Source of the DNA: Thiomicrospira sp. ALE5 | GTDB taxonomy: Bacteria > Pseudomonadota > Gammaproteobacteria > Thiomicrospirales > Thiomicrospiraceae | DNA: 64,000 nucleotides | Assembly (NCBI RefSeq): GCF_900112445.1 | Contig: NZ_FOYY01000005.1 | Span: 62,001-126,000, forward strand | Direction: 5' to 3' | Part shown: piece after piece, positions 17,260-26,031 of the stretch | How the letters are laid out: each line of letters starts with the position of its first letter | Numbering within the stretch: the first letter of the stretch is position 1 | Notes under the pieces: generated by a model | Databases searched by the model: none | Told to the model about the DNA's origin: nothing | The model's input: the letters and a program-made list of their open reading frames with translations, nothing else | Position numbers and translations under genes: made by a program

Positions 17260-20007
17260 ATGTTTATGTCATTTTTTCAAAAGTTATTAGGTAACCGTAA
17301 TCAGCGCTTGGTTAAGCAGTATCAAAAACGTGTAGCACTTATAAATGCACATGAAGAAGCTTTGGCGAGTTTAACTGACGAAGCATTACAGGCTAAAACG
17401 GCTGAATTTAAGACACGTCTTGCGGCTAACGAAAGCCTTAACGATATTCTTCCTGAAGCCTTTGCAGTGGTTAGAGAGGCCGGCAAACGCGTACTCGGTA
17501 TGCGTCATTATGATGTGCAAATGATTGGGGGTATGGCACTGAATGATGGCCGTATTGCTGAAATGCGCACGGGTGAAGGTAAAACCTTAGTTGCAACCCT
17601 ACCCGCCTATTTAAATGGTCTAGCGGGTAATGGCGTTCACGTTATCACGGTAAATGATTATTTGGCTAAACGTGATGCCGAGTGGATGAGCCATTTATAT
17701 GGGTTTTTAGGTTTAACTACGGGTGTGATTGTTAGCGGGCAAAGCCATCAAGAAAAACAATTGGCTTACTCTATGGATATTACCTATGGTACCAATAATG
17801 AATTTGGCTTTGATTATCTGCGCGACAATATGGCTATTTTTAATGAAGAGCGAGTCATGCGTGGTCAAGCATTTGCTATTATCGATGAAGTGGACTCAAT
17901 TTTAATTGATGAGGCTAGAACGCCGTTAATTATTTCCGGGCCGGCTGAAAATAAAGCGCAAACCTATCATACTATCAACCCATTAATGCCCCATCTTGAA
18001 CGTGGCGAAGAAGACCCGATTGAGAAAACCGCAACGGGTGACTACACCGTTGACGAAAAAAATCGCCAAGTCTATTTGACGGAACAAGGTCACGAAAAGA
18101 TTGAAAATCTTTTGGCAGAGGTTGAATTGCTTAAAGACGGTGAAAGTCTTTATGATGCGACCAATATTGGTTTGATGATTCATGTGAATGCGGCGTTACG
18201 TGCGCACGTGTTGTTTGAGCGTAACCGTGATTACATTGTTGAAGATGGTCAAGTGGTCATTATTGACGAGCATACCGGTCGGAAGATGATAGGCCGCCGT
18301 TGGGGCGAGGGCTTGCATCAAGCCGTTGAGGCCAAAGAGGGGCTAGAGATTCAAAGTGAGAGTCAAACCTTCGCTTCAATTACCTTCCAAAACTATTTTA
18401 GACAGTATCAAAAATTGTCTGGTATGACCGGTACAGCAGATACCGAAGCAGGCGAATTTCTATCAACCTACAAGCTCGAGGTTGTGGTCATTCCCCCTAA
18501 TAAAACGCCGCTACGTGATGATTTAACCGACTTGGTTTTCTTGGATGTGCAATCCAAGTTTAAAGCGATTGTTGAGGACGTTAAAGCAACGCATGCTAAA
18601 GAGCAGCCTGTATTAATTGGTACCGCTTCGATAGAAATGTCAGAGCTTTTATCGGCCGCTTTTACACAATCAGGTGTTAAACATGAGGTGTTAAATGCAA
18701 AGCAACATGAGCGCGAAGCGCAGATTATTGCCAATGCGGGACGCCCGGGTGCGGTCACCATTGCCACCAACATGGCGGGGCGTGGTACGGACATTGTTTT
18801 AGGCGGTAGCTTGGATGTTGAACTTGAAGAGTTAGGACCTGACGCGGATGCAGAGGCGAAAGCGCAAGTTAAAGCGGCTTGGCAACTTCGTCATGATCGC
18901 GTGCTAGAGTTGGGTGGTTTAAAAGTGATCGGCTCGGAACGTCATGAATCACGCCGTATTGATAACCAGTTGCGCGGGCGCTCCGGTCGTCAAGGTGACC
19001 CTGGGAGTACGCGCTTTTATTTGTCATTGGACGATGATTTAATGCGTCGCTTTGCGTCAGAAAAAGTGAAAAATATGATGCGTCGTCTGGGGATGGATGA
19101 AGGCGAAGCCATTGAGCATCCGATGGTCAGTCGTTCGATTGAGCGCGCGCAAAAGCAGGTCGAACGTTTACATCAAGATGAACGCGCCAACCTACTGAAA
19201 TTTGATGACGTATCCAACGAACAGCGTAAAGTGGTGTATCAGCAGCGTAACGAGTTAATGGAAAGCGAAGAAGTTCGTGAAACCGTTAAGATTATGCGTG
19301 AAGACGTGGTTAATGAGATCATTGATGACTTTATTGCCCCCGGCAGTCTAGATGAGCAGTGGCGCATTCCAGAACTTAATCATGCGCTAGAAGAAAACTT
19401 TGGTATCAAGGTCGATGTGCAGGCTTGGTTGGATGCAGACGCGTCCTTGTATGAAGAAACCTTGCGTGAAAAAATTGTCGCTGAAGTACAGTCTCACTAT
19501 GATCAAAAAATGGCCATTATTGATGAGAAAACCTTGGGTCATTTTGAAAAAGAGTTGTTGTTGCGCAATATTGATAAATTATGGCGTGAACATTTATCTG
19601 AGATGGATTACTTGCGCCGAGGTATTCATCTGCGTGGCTTTGCGCAGCGTGACCCTTTCCAAGAGTACCGCCGTGAAGCCGCATTGCTATTCCAAGGCTT
19701 CCTAAATGAAGTGAAAAAAGAAACGATTAAAATGTTGTCATTGGTGCAGTTACATAGTCAACAAGATGTCGCCGCCTTTGAAAAACAGCAGCAAGCTGAA
19801 TTAGAAAAAGATATGCAGCAGGCGAAGGCCTCTCATCCGGCCGCTGCGGCACCTCAGGCTGAATCAGCAGCGACGTCAAATAATGCAGGTGCTGATAATG
19901 CTAAAGAGCAAACTTACCGTCGTGAAACCCCTAAGCTTGGGCGTAATGATCCTTGTTCCTGTGGTTCAGGCAAAAAATACAAACATTGTTGTGGTAAGTT
20001 AGATTAA
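17260..20007 (+). CDS. secA: preprotein translocase ATPase SecA
   Basis: About 915 residues. It has Walker [18 protein letters not shown] and the DEAD-like [21 protein letters not shown], a preprotein cross-linking region, helicase domain 2 with [14 protein letters not shown], and a C-terminal zinc finger ([13 protein letters not shown]) for SecB and phospholipid contact. The frame opens from TTG 17239, but ATG 17260 or 17266 gives the normal [16 protein letters not shown] start. It drives Sec-dependent export at the inner membrane, including SoxA and SoxX here. A proline- and alanine-rich linker precedes the zinc finger. Confidence 0.97.
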   Translation: MFMSFFQKLLGNRNQRLVKQYQKRVALINAHEEALASLTDEALQAKTAEFKTRLAANESLNDILPEAFAVVREAGKRVLGMRHYDVQMIGGMALNDGRIAEMRTGEGKTLVATLPAYLNGLAGNGVHVITVNDYLAKRDAEWMSHLYGFLGLTTGVIVSGQSHQEKQLAYSMDITYGTNNEFGFDYLRDNMAIFNEERVMRGQAFAIIDEVDSILIDEARTPLIISGPAENKAQTYHTINPLMPHLERGEEDPIEKTATGDYTVDEKNRQVYLTEQGHEKIENLLAEVELLKDGESLYDATNIGLMIHVNAALRAHVLFERNRDYIVEDGQVVIIDEHTGRKMIGRRWGEGLHQAVEAKEGLEIQSESQTFASITFQNYFRQYQKLSGMTGTADTEAGEFLSTYKLEVVVIPPNKTPLRDDLTDLVFLDVQSKFKAIVEDVKATHAKEQPVLIGTASIEMSELLSAAFTQSGVKHEVLNAKQHEREAQIIANAGRPGAVTIATNMAGRGTDIVLGGSLDVELEELGPDADAEAKAQVKAAWQLRHDRVLELGGLKVIGSERHESRRIDNQLRGRSGRQGDPGSTRFYLSLDDDLMRRFASEKVKNMMRRLGMDEGEAIEHPMVSRSIERAQKQVERLHQDERANLLKFDDVSNEQRKVVYQQRNELMESEEVRETVKIMREDVVNEIIDDFIAPGSLDEQWRIPELNHALEENFGIKVDVQAWLDADASLYEETLREKIVAEVQSHYDQKMAIIDEKTLGHFEKELLLRNIDKLWREHLSEMDYLRRGIHLRGFAQRDPFQEYRREAALLFQGFLNEVKKETIKMLSLVQLHSQQDVAAFEKQQQAELEKDMQQAKASHPAAAAPQAESAATSNNAGADNAKEQTYRRETPKLGRNDPCSCGSGKKYKHCCGKLD

Positions 20008-20028
20008 TTTTATTCTTAGAGGTGGATC

Positions 20029-21252
20029 ATGCCTGTTGGTCTTGCGTACGAGTTGCCAGAAATTCATCCAGTTGCCGGTGTTTATTTAGGTGCGACGGCC
20101 GCTAAAATTAAAAAAAATGGTAAAACAGATTTGGTTGTTATGGAGTTTGCGCCGGGCAGTGTGACCGCCGCAACCTTTACCACCAATGCCTGTTGTGCTG
20201 CACCAGTTCATGTCGCGAAAGCCCATTTAGCGGCCGCGCAACCACGGGCGTTATTAATTAATTCGGGTAATGCGAATGCGGCGACTGGCGAGTCGGGAAT
20301 GGTGAATGCTAAGCAAACCTGTCAGTGGTTGGCTGATGAATTAGGGTGCGAGCCGGAAGAAATCTTGCCCTTCTCGACAGGGGTCATTGGCGAACCCTTG
20401 CCGATGAATAAAATTCAATTGGGTTTGGTTGCGGCTGTGGCTGAACGCGCTATTGACCACTGGCCTCATGCTATGGCCGGTATCATGACTACGGACATTG
20501 TGCCTAAAATGGTCAGTCGTGTAATTAACATTGACGGGCATGACGTAACCATCACGGGTATGGCTAAAGGCTCGGGGATGATTCATCCTAATATGGCTAC
20601 GATGTTGGGTTTTGTGGCCACTGATGCCAAAATTACCGCCGAACTATTGCAGGGCTGCTTAAGTCACGCAGTCAAAAAATCATTTAACCGGATTACGGTG
20701 GATGGAGACACCTCGACTAACGATGCCTGTACGCTAACGGCCACCCAACAGGCCGATATGCCAACCATGACCGATGCGAACTCGCCTCAATATAAGCTCT
20801 TTGCGACAGAGATTGAGCGAGTGATGACCGAGCTTGCGCAGATGATTGTGCGTGATGGTGAGGGGGCAACTAAGTTTATTAGTGTGGAAGTGAATGGTGG
20901 TGAATCTGAAACAGAGTGTTTACAGGTCGCCCATGCGGTTGCCTTGTCTCCGTTGGTGAAAACAGCCATGTTCGCATCAGATCCAAATTGGGGTCGTATT
21001 TTGGCCGCAGTGGGCCGTGCGGGCGTAAAAAACTTAGACATAAATCGATTGCAGATTTTTTTGGGTGACGTATGTATCGTGCGTGATGGTGGCCGTGCCA
21101 GCGATTACACCGAAGAACAGGGGCAGCAGGTGATGAAAGCGGAAGATATTGCGGTACGTATCGAGCTTAATCGTGGTCAGCATAGTGAAACCGTTTGGAC
21201 CTGCGATTTCTCCTATGATTACGTTAAAATCAATGCGGAGTATCGCTCTTAA
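20029..21252 (+). CDS. argJ: glutamate N-acetyltransferase / amino-acid acetyltransferase ArgJ
   Basis: 407 residues. The autocleavage and nucleophile site is visible in KGSGMIHPNMATMLGF (the T of ATML), and the C-terminal half has VRDGEGATKFISVEV and DPNWGRILAAVGRAG. ArgJ transfers acetyl from acetylornithine to glutamate, recycling the acetyl group in arginine synthesis. An argA gene is also present at 26.0-27.3 kb, so ArgJ may be mainly the recycling enzyme. It is 21 bp after secA, with GAGGTGG as ribosome-binding site. Confidence 0.95.
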   Translation: MPVGLAYELPEIHPVAGVYLGATAAKIKKNGKTDLVVMEFAPGSVTAATFTTNACCAAPVHVAKAHLAAAQPRALLINSGNANAATGESGMVNAKQTCQWLADELGCEPEEILPFSTGVIGEPLPMNKIQLGLVAAVAERAIDHWPHAMAGIMTTDIVPKMVSRVINIDGHDVTITGMAKGSGMIHPNMATMLGFVATDAKITAELLQGCLSHAVKKSFNRITVDGDTSTNDACTLTATQQADMPTMTDANSPQYKLFATEIERVMTELAQMIVRDGEGATKFISVEVNGGESETECLQVAHAVALSPLVKTAMFASDPNWGRILAAVGRAGVKNLDINRLQIFLGDVCIVRDGGRASDYTEEQGQQVMKAEDIAVRIELNRGQHSETVWTCDFSYDYVKINAEYRS

Positions 21253-22212
21253 ATGTCAGACCTTGTCGAGGTTGCGGTCGGCTGTTTAATTCGCAATGGT
21301 CAGGTGTTGATTGGGCAGCGATTGGCTCGTCAATCTTTTGCCGGTGAGTGGGAGTTTCCAGGTGGTAAGCTAGAAGCCCATGAAACACCTGTTGAAGCAT
21401 TGGTTCGTGAGTTTAAGGAAGAAACCGGTTTAATTACCCAAGATTGGCAAGCCTTAATTAGCTATCCTTGGACACACCATTTACCCAAGGGTTCGCTCCA
21501 AGTACAGCTGCATGTGTATGTGACTGAGCAGGCAAGTGGCGAGCTCACCGCCCCTGAAGGGCATGCGTTTGAATGGTGTCCATTAGCTGATTTGGATCAG
21601 CGTCCTATGCTGGTTGCTAATAAAGGGATTGTGCGGGCGCTGCAGTTACCTTCATCCTATATGATTACCGGTGGCTTTCACGATCAACAAGATGCGATAG
21701 GGCGCCTTGAGCAGGCGCTTAAACAGGGTATTAAGTTGGTGCAGCTCCGCGCGAAACATCTGGATAAGTCAGCGCTTTGTAAGCTTGCTCATGAGATGGC
21801 GAAACATTGTCATGGTCATGGCGCAAAACTACTTGTCAACACCTCTGTTGACTGGTTTGAGGCAATGCCATTAGTTGACGGTTTACAGTTATCGTCCACG
21901 GAGTTAATGTCTTGCACCAGCAGGCATGTTGCGACCGATCAGTTGTTGGGTGTATCGGCTCACAATGCTGTGGAGCTTGCCAAGGCGGCTGAGTTAGTCG
22001 CCGATTTTGCGCTGCTATCACCGGTTAAAGCGACACAAACCCATCCTAATACCCCCGCGCTTGGCTGGTCAGCTTTTACGCAACTTACCCAATCCATGCC
22101 GATTCCCGTTTATGCTCTAGGCGGCATGACGCTGAATGACCTCGCGATTGCGAAGTCAGCCGGTGCACAAGGTATTGCGGCCATTAATGGTTTGTGGCCC
22201 CAGGCTTTGTAA
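21253..22212 (+). CDS. Nudix hydrolase fused to a ThiE/TenI-like domain (MutT-type)
   Basis: 319 residues in two domains. Residues 1-130 are MutT-like, with a complete Nudix box (GKLEAHETPVEALVREFKEE followed by TGL) that hydrolyses oxidised dGTP in homologues. Residues 135-319 are a thiamine-phosphate-synthase/TenI barrel with VQLRAKHLDK, VDGLQLSSTEL and YALGGMTLNDLAIAKSAGAQGIAAI. In the barrel the metal-binding NDR of ThiE is NTS (LLVNTSVDW), so thiamine-phosphate synthesis is doubtful. Such fusions next to secA and argJ are common in gammaproteobacteria. It abuts argJ with no gap and ends 29 bp inside the convergent coaE. Confidence 0.88.
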   Translation: MSDLVEVAVGCLIRNGQVLIGQRLARQSFAGEWEFPGGKLEAHETPVEALVREFKEETGLITQDWQALISYPWTHHLPKGSLQVQLHVYVTEQASGELTAPEGHAFEWCPLADLDQRPMLVANKGIVRALQLPSSYMITGGFHDQQDAIGRLEQALKQGIKLVQLRAKHLDKSALCKLAHEMAKHCHGHGAKLLVNTSVDWFEAMPLVDGLQLSSTELMSCTSRHVATDQLLGVSAHNAVELAKAAELVADFALLSPVKATQTHPNTPALGWSAFTQLTQSMPIPVYALGGMTLNDLAIAKSAGAQGIAAINGLWPQAL

Positions 22213-22804
22213 CCGATTCTAACCAAGCCTGCAAAGTTTGATGCAATGCTGCGACCGAACTATTGTTCTCAATAATGCTATCAGCTAAGGCTTGGCGTGT
22301 GGCGGGGTCCGCTTGTTGCACGATAATGCGTTCGATTTGTTCAATGGCGCGTTGATCACGGGTTGCAACGCGTTGACGTTGTAAAGCAGGGTCGCATTCA
22401 ATTAATAGGACATGGTCGATTTGATAAGCCGGTTGTATGACTTGGCTAATCACTGGGATGGCAACAAAGATCAACTTGTGTTGGGTTTTGAGTGCGCTGA
22501 CTTGAGCGCCAACTTGTTGGCGAACCAAGGGGTGTATCATCTGCTCGATGTCATGTTTCAGTTTTTGATCACTAAAAAAAGCCGCGGCGAGTTTTGGGCG
22601 ATCTAATTCACCCTGTTGGGTTAAAAAACGATGACCATAATCGGCAACTAATGCTTTCAATCCTGGCTGTCCGGGTTGCATGAGCTGTTTTGCAACCTGA
22701 TCGGTATCGATGACTGGATAGCCTTGCTCAGCAAAGTAACTACAAGCCGCCGATTTACCACAGCCTATCCCGCCGATAACGGCAACAACCAGGCCTGGTG
22801 TCAT
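22184..22804 (-). CDS. coaE: dephospho-CoA kinase CoaE
   Basis: About 206 residues. The P-loop is VIGGIGCGKSAACSYFAEQGYPVIDTDQVAKQL, and the DRPKLAAAFFSD and IHPLVR segments are typical of CoaE. It phosphorylates dephospho-CoA in the last step of CoA synthesis. The frame continues upstream to 22891, but ATG 22804 gives the family start and overlaps the stop of the parvulin gene (ATGA), so the two are translationally coupled. A CAGGCCTG copy sits at 22790-22797, in the codons for the first residues. Confidence 0.94.
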   Translation of the reverse strand: MTPGLVVAVIGGIGCGKSAACSYFAEQGYPVIDTDQVAKQLMQPGQPGLKALVADYGHRFLTQQGELDRPKLAAAFFSDQKLKHDIEQMIHPLVRQQVGAQVSALKTQHKLIFVAIPVISQVIQPAYQIDHVLLIECDPALQRQRVATRDQRAIEQIERIIVQQADPATRQALADSIIENNSSVAALHQTLQAWLESVTKPGATNH

Positions 22805-23088
22805 GGCCACACCTTCTGATGAACCCAAGCGATATGCCAACCTAACGACGATTGAAAGGGTTCGCTGGGGCGTGCAACAGGCGCACCCCATAGCCCATGT
22901 TCAAAGTCTCGCTCAAGCAGGCCTGGTGCCATAAAGCCTAAATCCCCTTCATGTGCCTTGCTAACACAGATTGAATAGCGCATGACGGCCTCGGTAAAGC
23001 TCAGCTCTTGCGCAACTAAGCGGGGGTATAGACGTGCTGCAATTTTTCGCGAGGGCAGCAGGATATGACTGGCATGGATTAATGGCAT
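22801..23088 (-). CDS. small parvulin-type peptidyl-prolyl isomerase
   Basis: 95 residues matching a single rotamase (PpiC) domain: ASHILLPSRKIAARLYPRL at the start, SFTEAVMRYSICVSKAHEGDLGFMAPGLLERDFE in the middle and SSLGWHIAWV at the end. There is no signal peptide, so it is probably cytoplasmic, like PpiC of E. coli (93 residues). It is co-transcribed with coaE through an ATGA overlap and divergent from the amidotransferase gene 54 bp away. A CAGGCCTG copy (22918-22925) is inside. Confidence 0.8.
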   Translation of the reverse strand: MPLIHASHILLPSRKIAARLYPRLVAQELSFTEAVMRYSICVSKAHEGDLGFMAPGLLERDFEHGLWGAPVARPSEPFQSSLGWHIAWVHQKVWP

Positions 23089-23142
23089 TATTTTTGGTAA
23101 TCGGTAAAATGGTAAAACTCTATTTTACTGGATGAAAGTCTT

Positions 23143-24951
23143 ATGTGCGGAATTTGCGGTGAGTTTTTGTGGCGAGACGGACAGCAAGCTGATCAGCAAC
23201 GAATCAATAAGATGGTTGCGCAGCTTGCCAAACGTGGCCCGGATGCACAAGGGGTGTGGACACACGAGCAAGTGGGCTTGGGTCATACGCGTTTAGCCAT
23301 TATTGACTTAAGTCCAGCAGGGCAGCAGCCTATGCAGGATCAAGAGTTAACCTTGGTATTTAATGGTTGCATTTATAATTACAAGGCGTTGCGAGCAGAG
23401 TTGATTATTCTGGGGCATGACTTTCAGTCTGACTCGGATACCGAGGTGATTCTAAAGGCTTATCGTCAGTGGGGTTCGGAGTGTTTAACCTACCTTGACG
23501 GCATGTTTGCTTTTGCTATCTGGGATGACCATCAGCAACAATTATTTTTAGCACGTGACCGCTTTGGGATTAAGCCGCTCTATTATGCTTTGACTGATCA
23601 GGGGGTGCGTTTTGCGTCGAATACCCAAGCACTCTTGGCTTCAGGCGGCATCAATATGGAGATTGATCCGGTAGGTTTGCATTTCCAGTTAACCCTGCAT
23701 GGTGTGATTCCGGCACCGCATACCATTTTAAAAGGAATTAGAAAATTACAGCCAGGGCATTACATGCTGGTGCAGCCGGATGGTCAAATTTTTGTGCGCC
23801 AATACTGGCAGCTCAAAGCCCAGCGTCCTGAGGAGACGGATGCAGCTAAGCCGCAAACGGAGCAGGCCTGGTTAGACGCTACGCATGATGCGTTAAAAAA
23901 AGCGGTGGCTAAGCGAATGGCAGCGGCGGATGTGCCGGTCGGCGTTTTGCTTTCTGGTGGGCTGGATTCGAGCCTACTGGTCGGATTGTTAGCTGAAGCA
24001 GGGGTGAGCCATATCAAAACCTTTTCAATTGGTTTTGAAGATGTCGCTGATGAGCGTGGGTCTGAGTTTGAGTACTCCGATAAAGTGGTTGCGCGTTATC
24101 AAACCGACCATCATAAATATATTGTACCGAATAGCCAGGTACTGCCTCGTTTACCAGAAGCGATCGCGGCTATGTCCGAACCCATGGTGGGCCAGGATGC
24201 GGTGGCCTTTTATTTGTTATCCGAACAGGTGTCACAAGATGTCAAGGTGGTGCTATCAGGTCAGGGCGCCGACGAAGTGTTTGCCGGCTATTTCTGGTAC
24301 CCGCAGATGGCGGCGGCAGAAGGCTCGGCGCTAGAGCGATTTGCGCCTTACTATTTTGATCGCAGTCATGAGGAATGGTTACAAACTGTTCATCCGCGTT
24401 TTCATCTAAATGATGTAACCAGTGAATATGTCGCAGAGTGTTTAACCGAGCCGGGCGCGGATAGTTTTTTAGATCAAGTGTTGCGTTTTGATAGCACGAC
24501 CTTAATTGTTGATGACCCGGTGAAGCGTGTTGATAACATGACCATGGCGTGGGGCTTAGAGGCGAGAGTGCCTTTTTTGGATAAGGATTTAGTTGAATTG
24601 GTGATGCAAGCGCCTCCCGAACTTAAACTGGCGGATGGCGGTAAGACGTTGTTAAAAAGGATGGCGCGTGGCCTGATTCCTGACGAGGTTATTGATCGAC
24701 CCAAAGGGTATTTCCCAATGCCAGCGCTTAAATTTGTACGCGGGGAGTTTTATGATTTTATGCGGGATATTTTATTGAGCCCCGCAGCACAAGCGCGCGG
24801 TTTATTTAATCAGGATTACATTGCAAGATTGTTAGCCAGTCCTGAAGCGCCTGAAAACTTTACGGCCATTAAAGGGTCCAAGCTTTGGCATTGCGCGCTA
24901 TTAGAACTTTGGCTGCAAACCCATGTTGACCCATATAATTTAGCGCACTAA
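23143..24951 (+). CDS. asparagine-synthase family amidotransferase, probable NAGGN type
   Basis: 602 residues. The N-terminal glutaminase domain has the nucleophile Cys2 (MCGICGEF) and RGPDAQGVW; the synthetase domain has the PP-loop VLLSGGLDSSLLVGLL. Several segments match the N-acetylglutaminylglutamine amide subfamily as I remember it rather than plain AsnB: FNGCIYNYKALRAEL, IPAPHTILKGIRKL, AMSEPMVGQDAVAFYLLSEQVS, SGQGADEVFAGYFWYP and VDDPVKRVDNMTMAWGLEAR. NAGGN is a compatible solute of salt-stressed bacteria. The GNAT/ATP-grasp partner that usually sits beside it is not adjacent, so an ordinary asparagine synthetase cannot be excluded. Confidence 0.78.
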   Translation: MCGICGEFLWRDGQQADQQRINKMVAQLAKRGPDAQGVWTHEQVGLGHTRLAIIDLSPAGQQPMQDQELTLVFNGCIYNYKALRAELIILGHDFQSDSDTEVILKAYRQWGSECLTYLDGMFAFAIWDDHQQQLFLARDRFGIKPLYYALTDQGVRFASNTQALLASGGINMEIDPVGLHFQLTLHGVIPAPHTILKGIRKLQPGHYMLVQPDGQIFVRQYWQLKAQRPEETDAAKPQTEQAWLDATHDALKKAVAKRMAAADVPVGVLLSGGLDSSLLVGLLAEAGVSHIKTFSIGFEDVADERGSEFEYSDKVVARYQTDHHKYIVPNSQVLPRLPEAIAAMSEPMVGQDAVAFYLLSEQVSQDVKVVLSGQGADEVFAGYFWYPQMAAAEGSALERFAPYYFDRSHEEWLQTVHPRFHLNDVTSEYVAECLTEPGADSFLDQVLRFDSTTLIVDDPVKRVDNMTMAWGLEARVPFLDKDLVELVMQAPPELKLADGGKTLLKRMARGLIPDEVIDRPKGYFPMPALKFVRGEFYDFMRDILLSPAAQARGLFNQDYIARLLASPEAPENFTAIKGSKLWHCALLELWLQTHVDPYNLAH

Positions 24952-24975
24952 CGTGATCGCAAGAATTGGCGTATA

Positions 24976-25000
24976 ATAACCAAGCATTTTACTAGGACAT
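24976..25000 (+). promoter_or_regulatory. candidate IscR type-1 site over the grxD promoter
   Basis: A TATAAT -10 (24972-24977) is followed without a break by ATAACCAAGC...ACTAGGACAT, which matches the IscR type-1 consensus at 17 of 25 positions and the sufB site closely. As at sufB, the box begins at the fifth base of the -10 and covers the expected transcript start. Confidence 0.45.
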
Positions 25001-25016
25001 TAAATAGGAGTTTAAG

Positions 25017-25367
25017 ATGAGTTTTGAAATGGATGAACAAAGCGTGCTCGCAAAAATCGATGAGCAGGTTAAAAACAATCCGGTTGTGTTGTATATGAAA
25101 GGCACGCCCCAAATGCCATCCTGTGGTTTTTCCAGTCGTACGGCAGCGGCTTTGGTTGAAACGGGTGAAAAGTTTGCGTTTGTAAATGTGTTAGCAGACC
25201 AAGGGATTTATCAGTTTTTGCCTAAATATCAAGATTGGCCAACCTTTCCACAGCTTTACATCGACGGCGAATTACAAGGCGGGTGCGATATTACGCTCGA
25301 GTTAGCTGAGGCTGGCGAGCTAAAAGCGCTCATGGCGGCCGCCAATGCCAAGGTCGACCAAGCTTAA
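25017..25367 (+). CDS. grxD: monothiol glutaredoxin Grx4 (GrxD)
   Basis: 116 residues with the monothiol active site CGFS (Cys36) in KGTPQMPSCGFSSRTAAAL, the WPTFPQLYIDGELQGGCDI glutathione-binding stretch and a typical acidic C-terminal helix. Grx4 proteins carry [2Fe-2S] clusters between assembly scaffolds and targets. The upstream region has a -10 overlapped by an IscR-like box, which fits that role. A good AGGAG precedes the start by six bases. The convergent rnt ends 10 bp downstream. Confidence 0.95.
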   Translation: MSFEMDEQSVLAKIDEQVKNNPVVLYMKGTPQMPSCGFSSRTAAALVETGEKFAFVNVLADQGIYQFLPKYQDWPTFPQLYIDGELQGGCDITLELAEAGELKALMAAANAKVDQA

Positions 25368-25377
25368 TCAGCTATTC

Positions 25378-26031
25378 TTAAGCACGACTTGGCTTGTCAA
25401 GTTTCCATTGATTCACGATTTGGCAGAATAGACGCCCTGTTTGCAGGGTGTCATAAGCCGCTTCATGAGCCTTGTCATGGTCCCAGTCAAAGCCGGCCAT
25501 TTTAACCGCCTTGCTTAAAACCGTCTCACCATATACCAGGCCTGCTAATGACACCGTGTCAAAGGTACTAAATTGGTGAAAAGGTGATTTCATTTTATTC
25601 CGCTCTGCGGCATGTTTTATAAAATTCAAATCAAACATGGCATTATGGCCCACTAAAATCGCGCGAGTGCAGCCACTGGCCTTAATGGCGCTATTGATTG
25701 GTTGGAATAAATTTTCAAGCGCTGTCCGCTCGGACTTAGCATCTCGAAACGGATGGTAAGGATCCTCAATGCCATTAAACTTTAGGGCACTTTGATCTAG
25801 TTTTGAGCCCTCAAAGGGTAAGATATTCTCTTGGAACAGTGACCCATTAATCAGTTCACCCTGCTCATTCATATCTAGCAATAGCACGGCAACCTGTAAC
25901 AGCGCATGACTGCCTGGGTCGAAACCGGCTGTTTCAACATCAACCACAACAGGTAAAAAACCTCGGAAACGATCTTTGATTTTTGTCACATGGGCAGCTG
26001 TTTGGTTGGATTTAGGTTCGAAGTGGGTCAT
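25378..26031 (-). CDS. rnt: ribonuclease T
   Basis: 217 residues of the DEDD exonuclease family. Exo I is FLPVVVDVETAGFDPGSHALLQVA, the middle motif is LVGHNAMFDLNFIKHAAERN and the last motif is WDHDKAHEAAYDTLQTGRLF, all in the order of E. coli RNase T. It trims the 3' ends of tRNA and small stable RNAs in the cytoplasm. Its start overlaps the argA stop (ATGA), so translation is coupled. A CAGGCCTG copy (25537-25544) lies inside. Confidence 0.93.
   Translation of the reverse strand: MTHFEPKSNQTAAHVTKIKDRFRGFLPVVVDVETAGFDPGSHALLQVAVLLLDMNEQGELINGSLFQENILPFEGSKLDQSALKFNGIEDPYHPFRDAKSERTALENLFQPINSAIKASGCTRAILVGHNAMFDLNFIKHAAERNKMKSPFHQFSTFDTVSLAGLVYGETVLSKAVKMAGFDWDHDKAHEAAYDTLQTGRLFCQIVNQWKLDKPSRA

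Noticed and set aside
22184-22891. Longer CoaE with an extra N-terminal domain
   Set aside because: The upstream extension overlaps the parvulin gene in another frame and has no domain pattern. ATG 22804 gives a standard CoaE.
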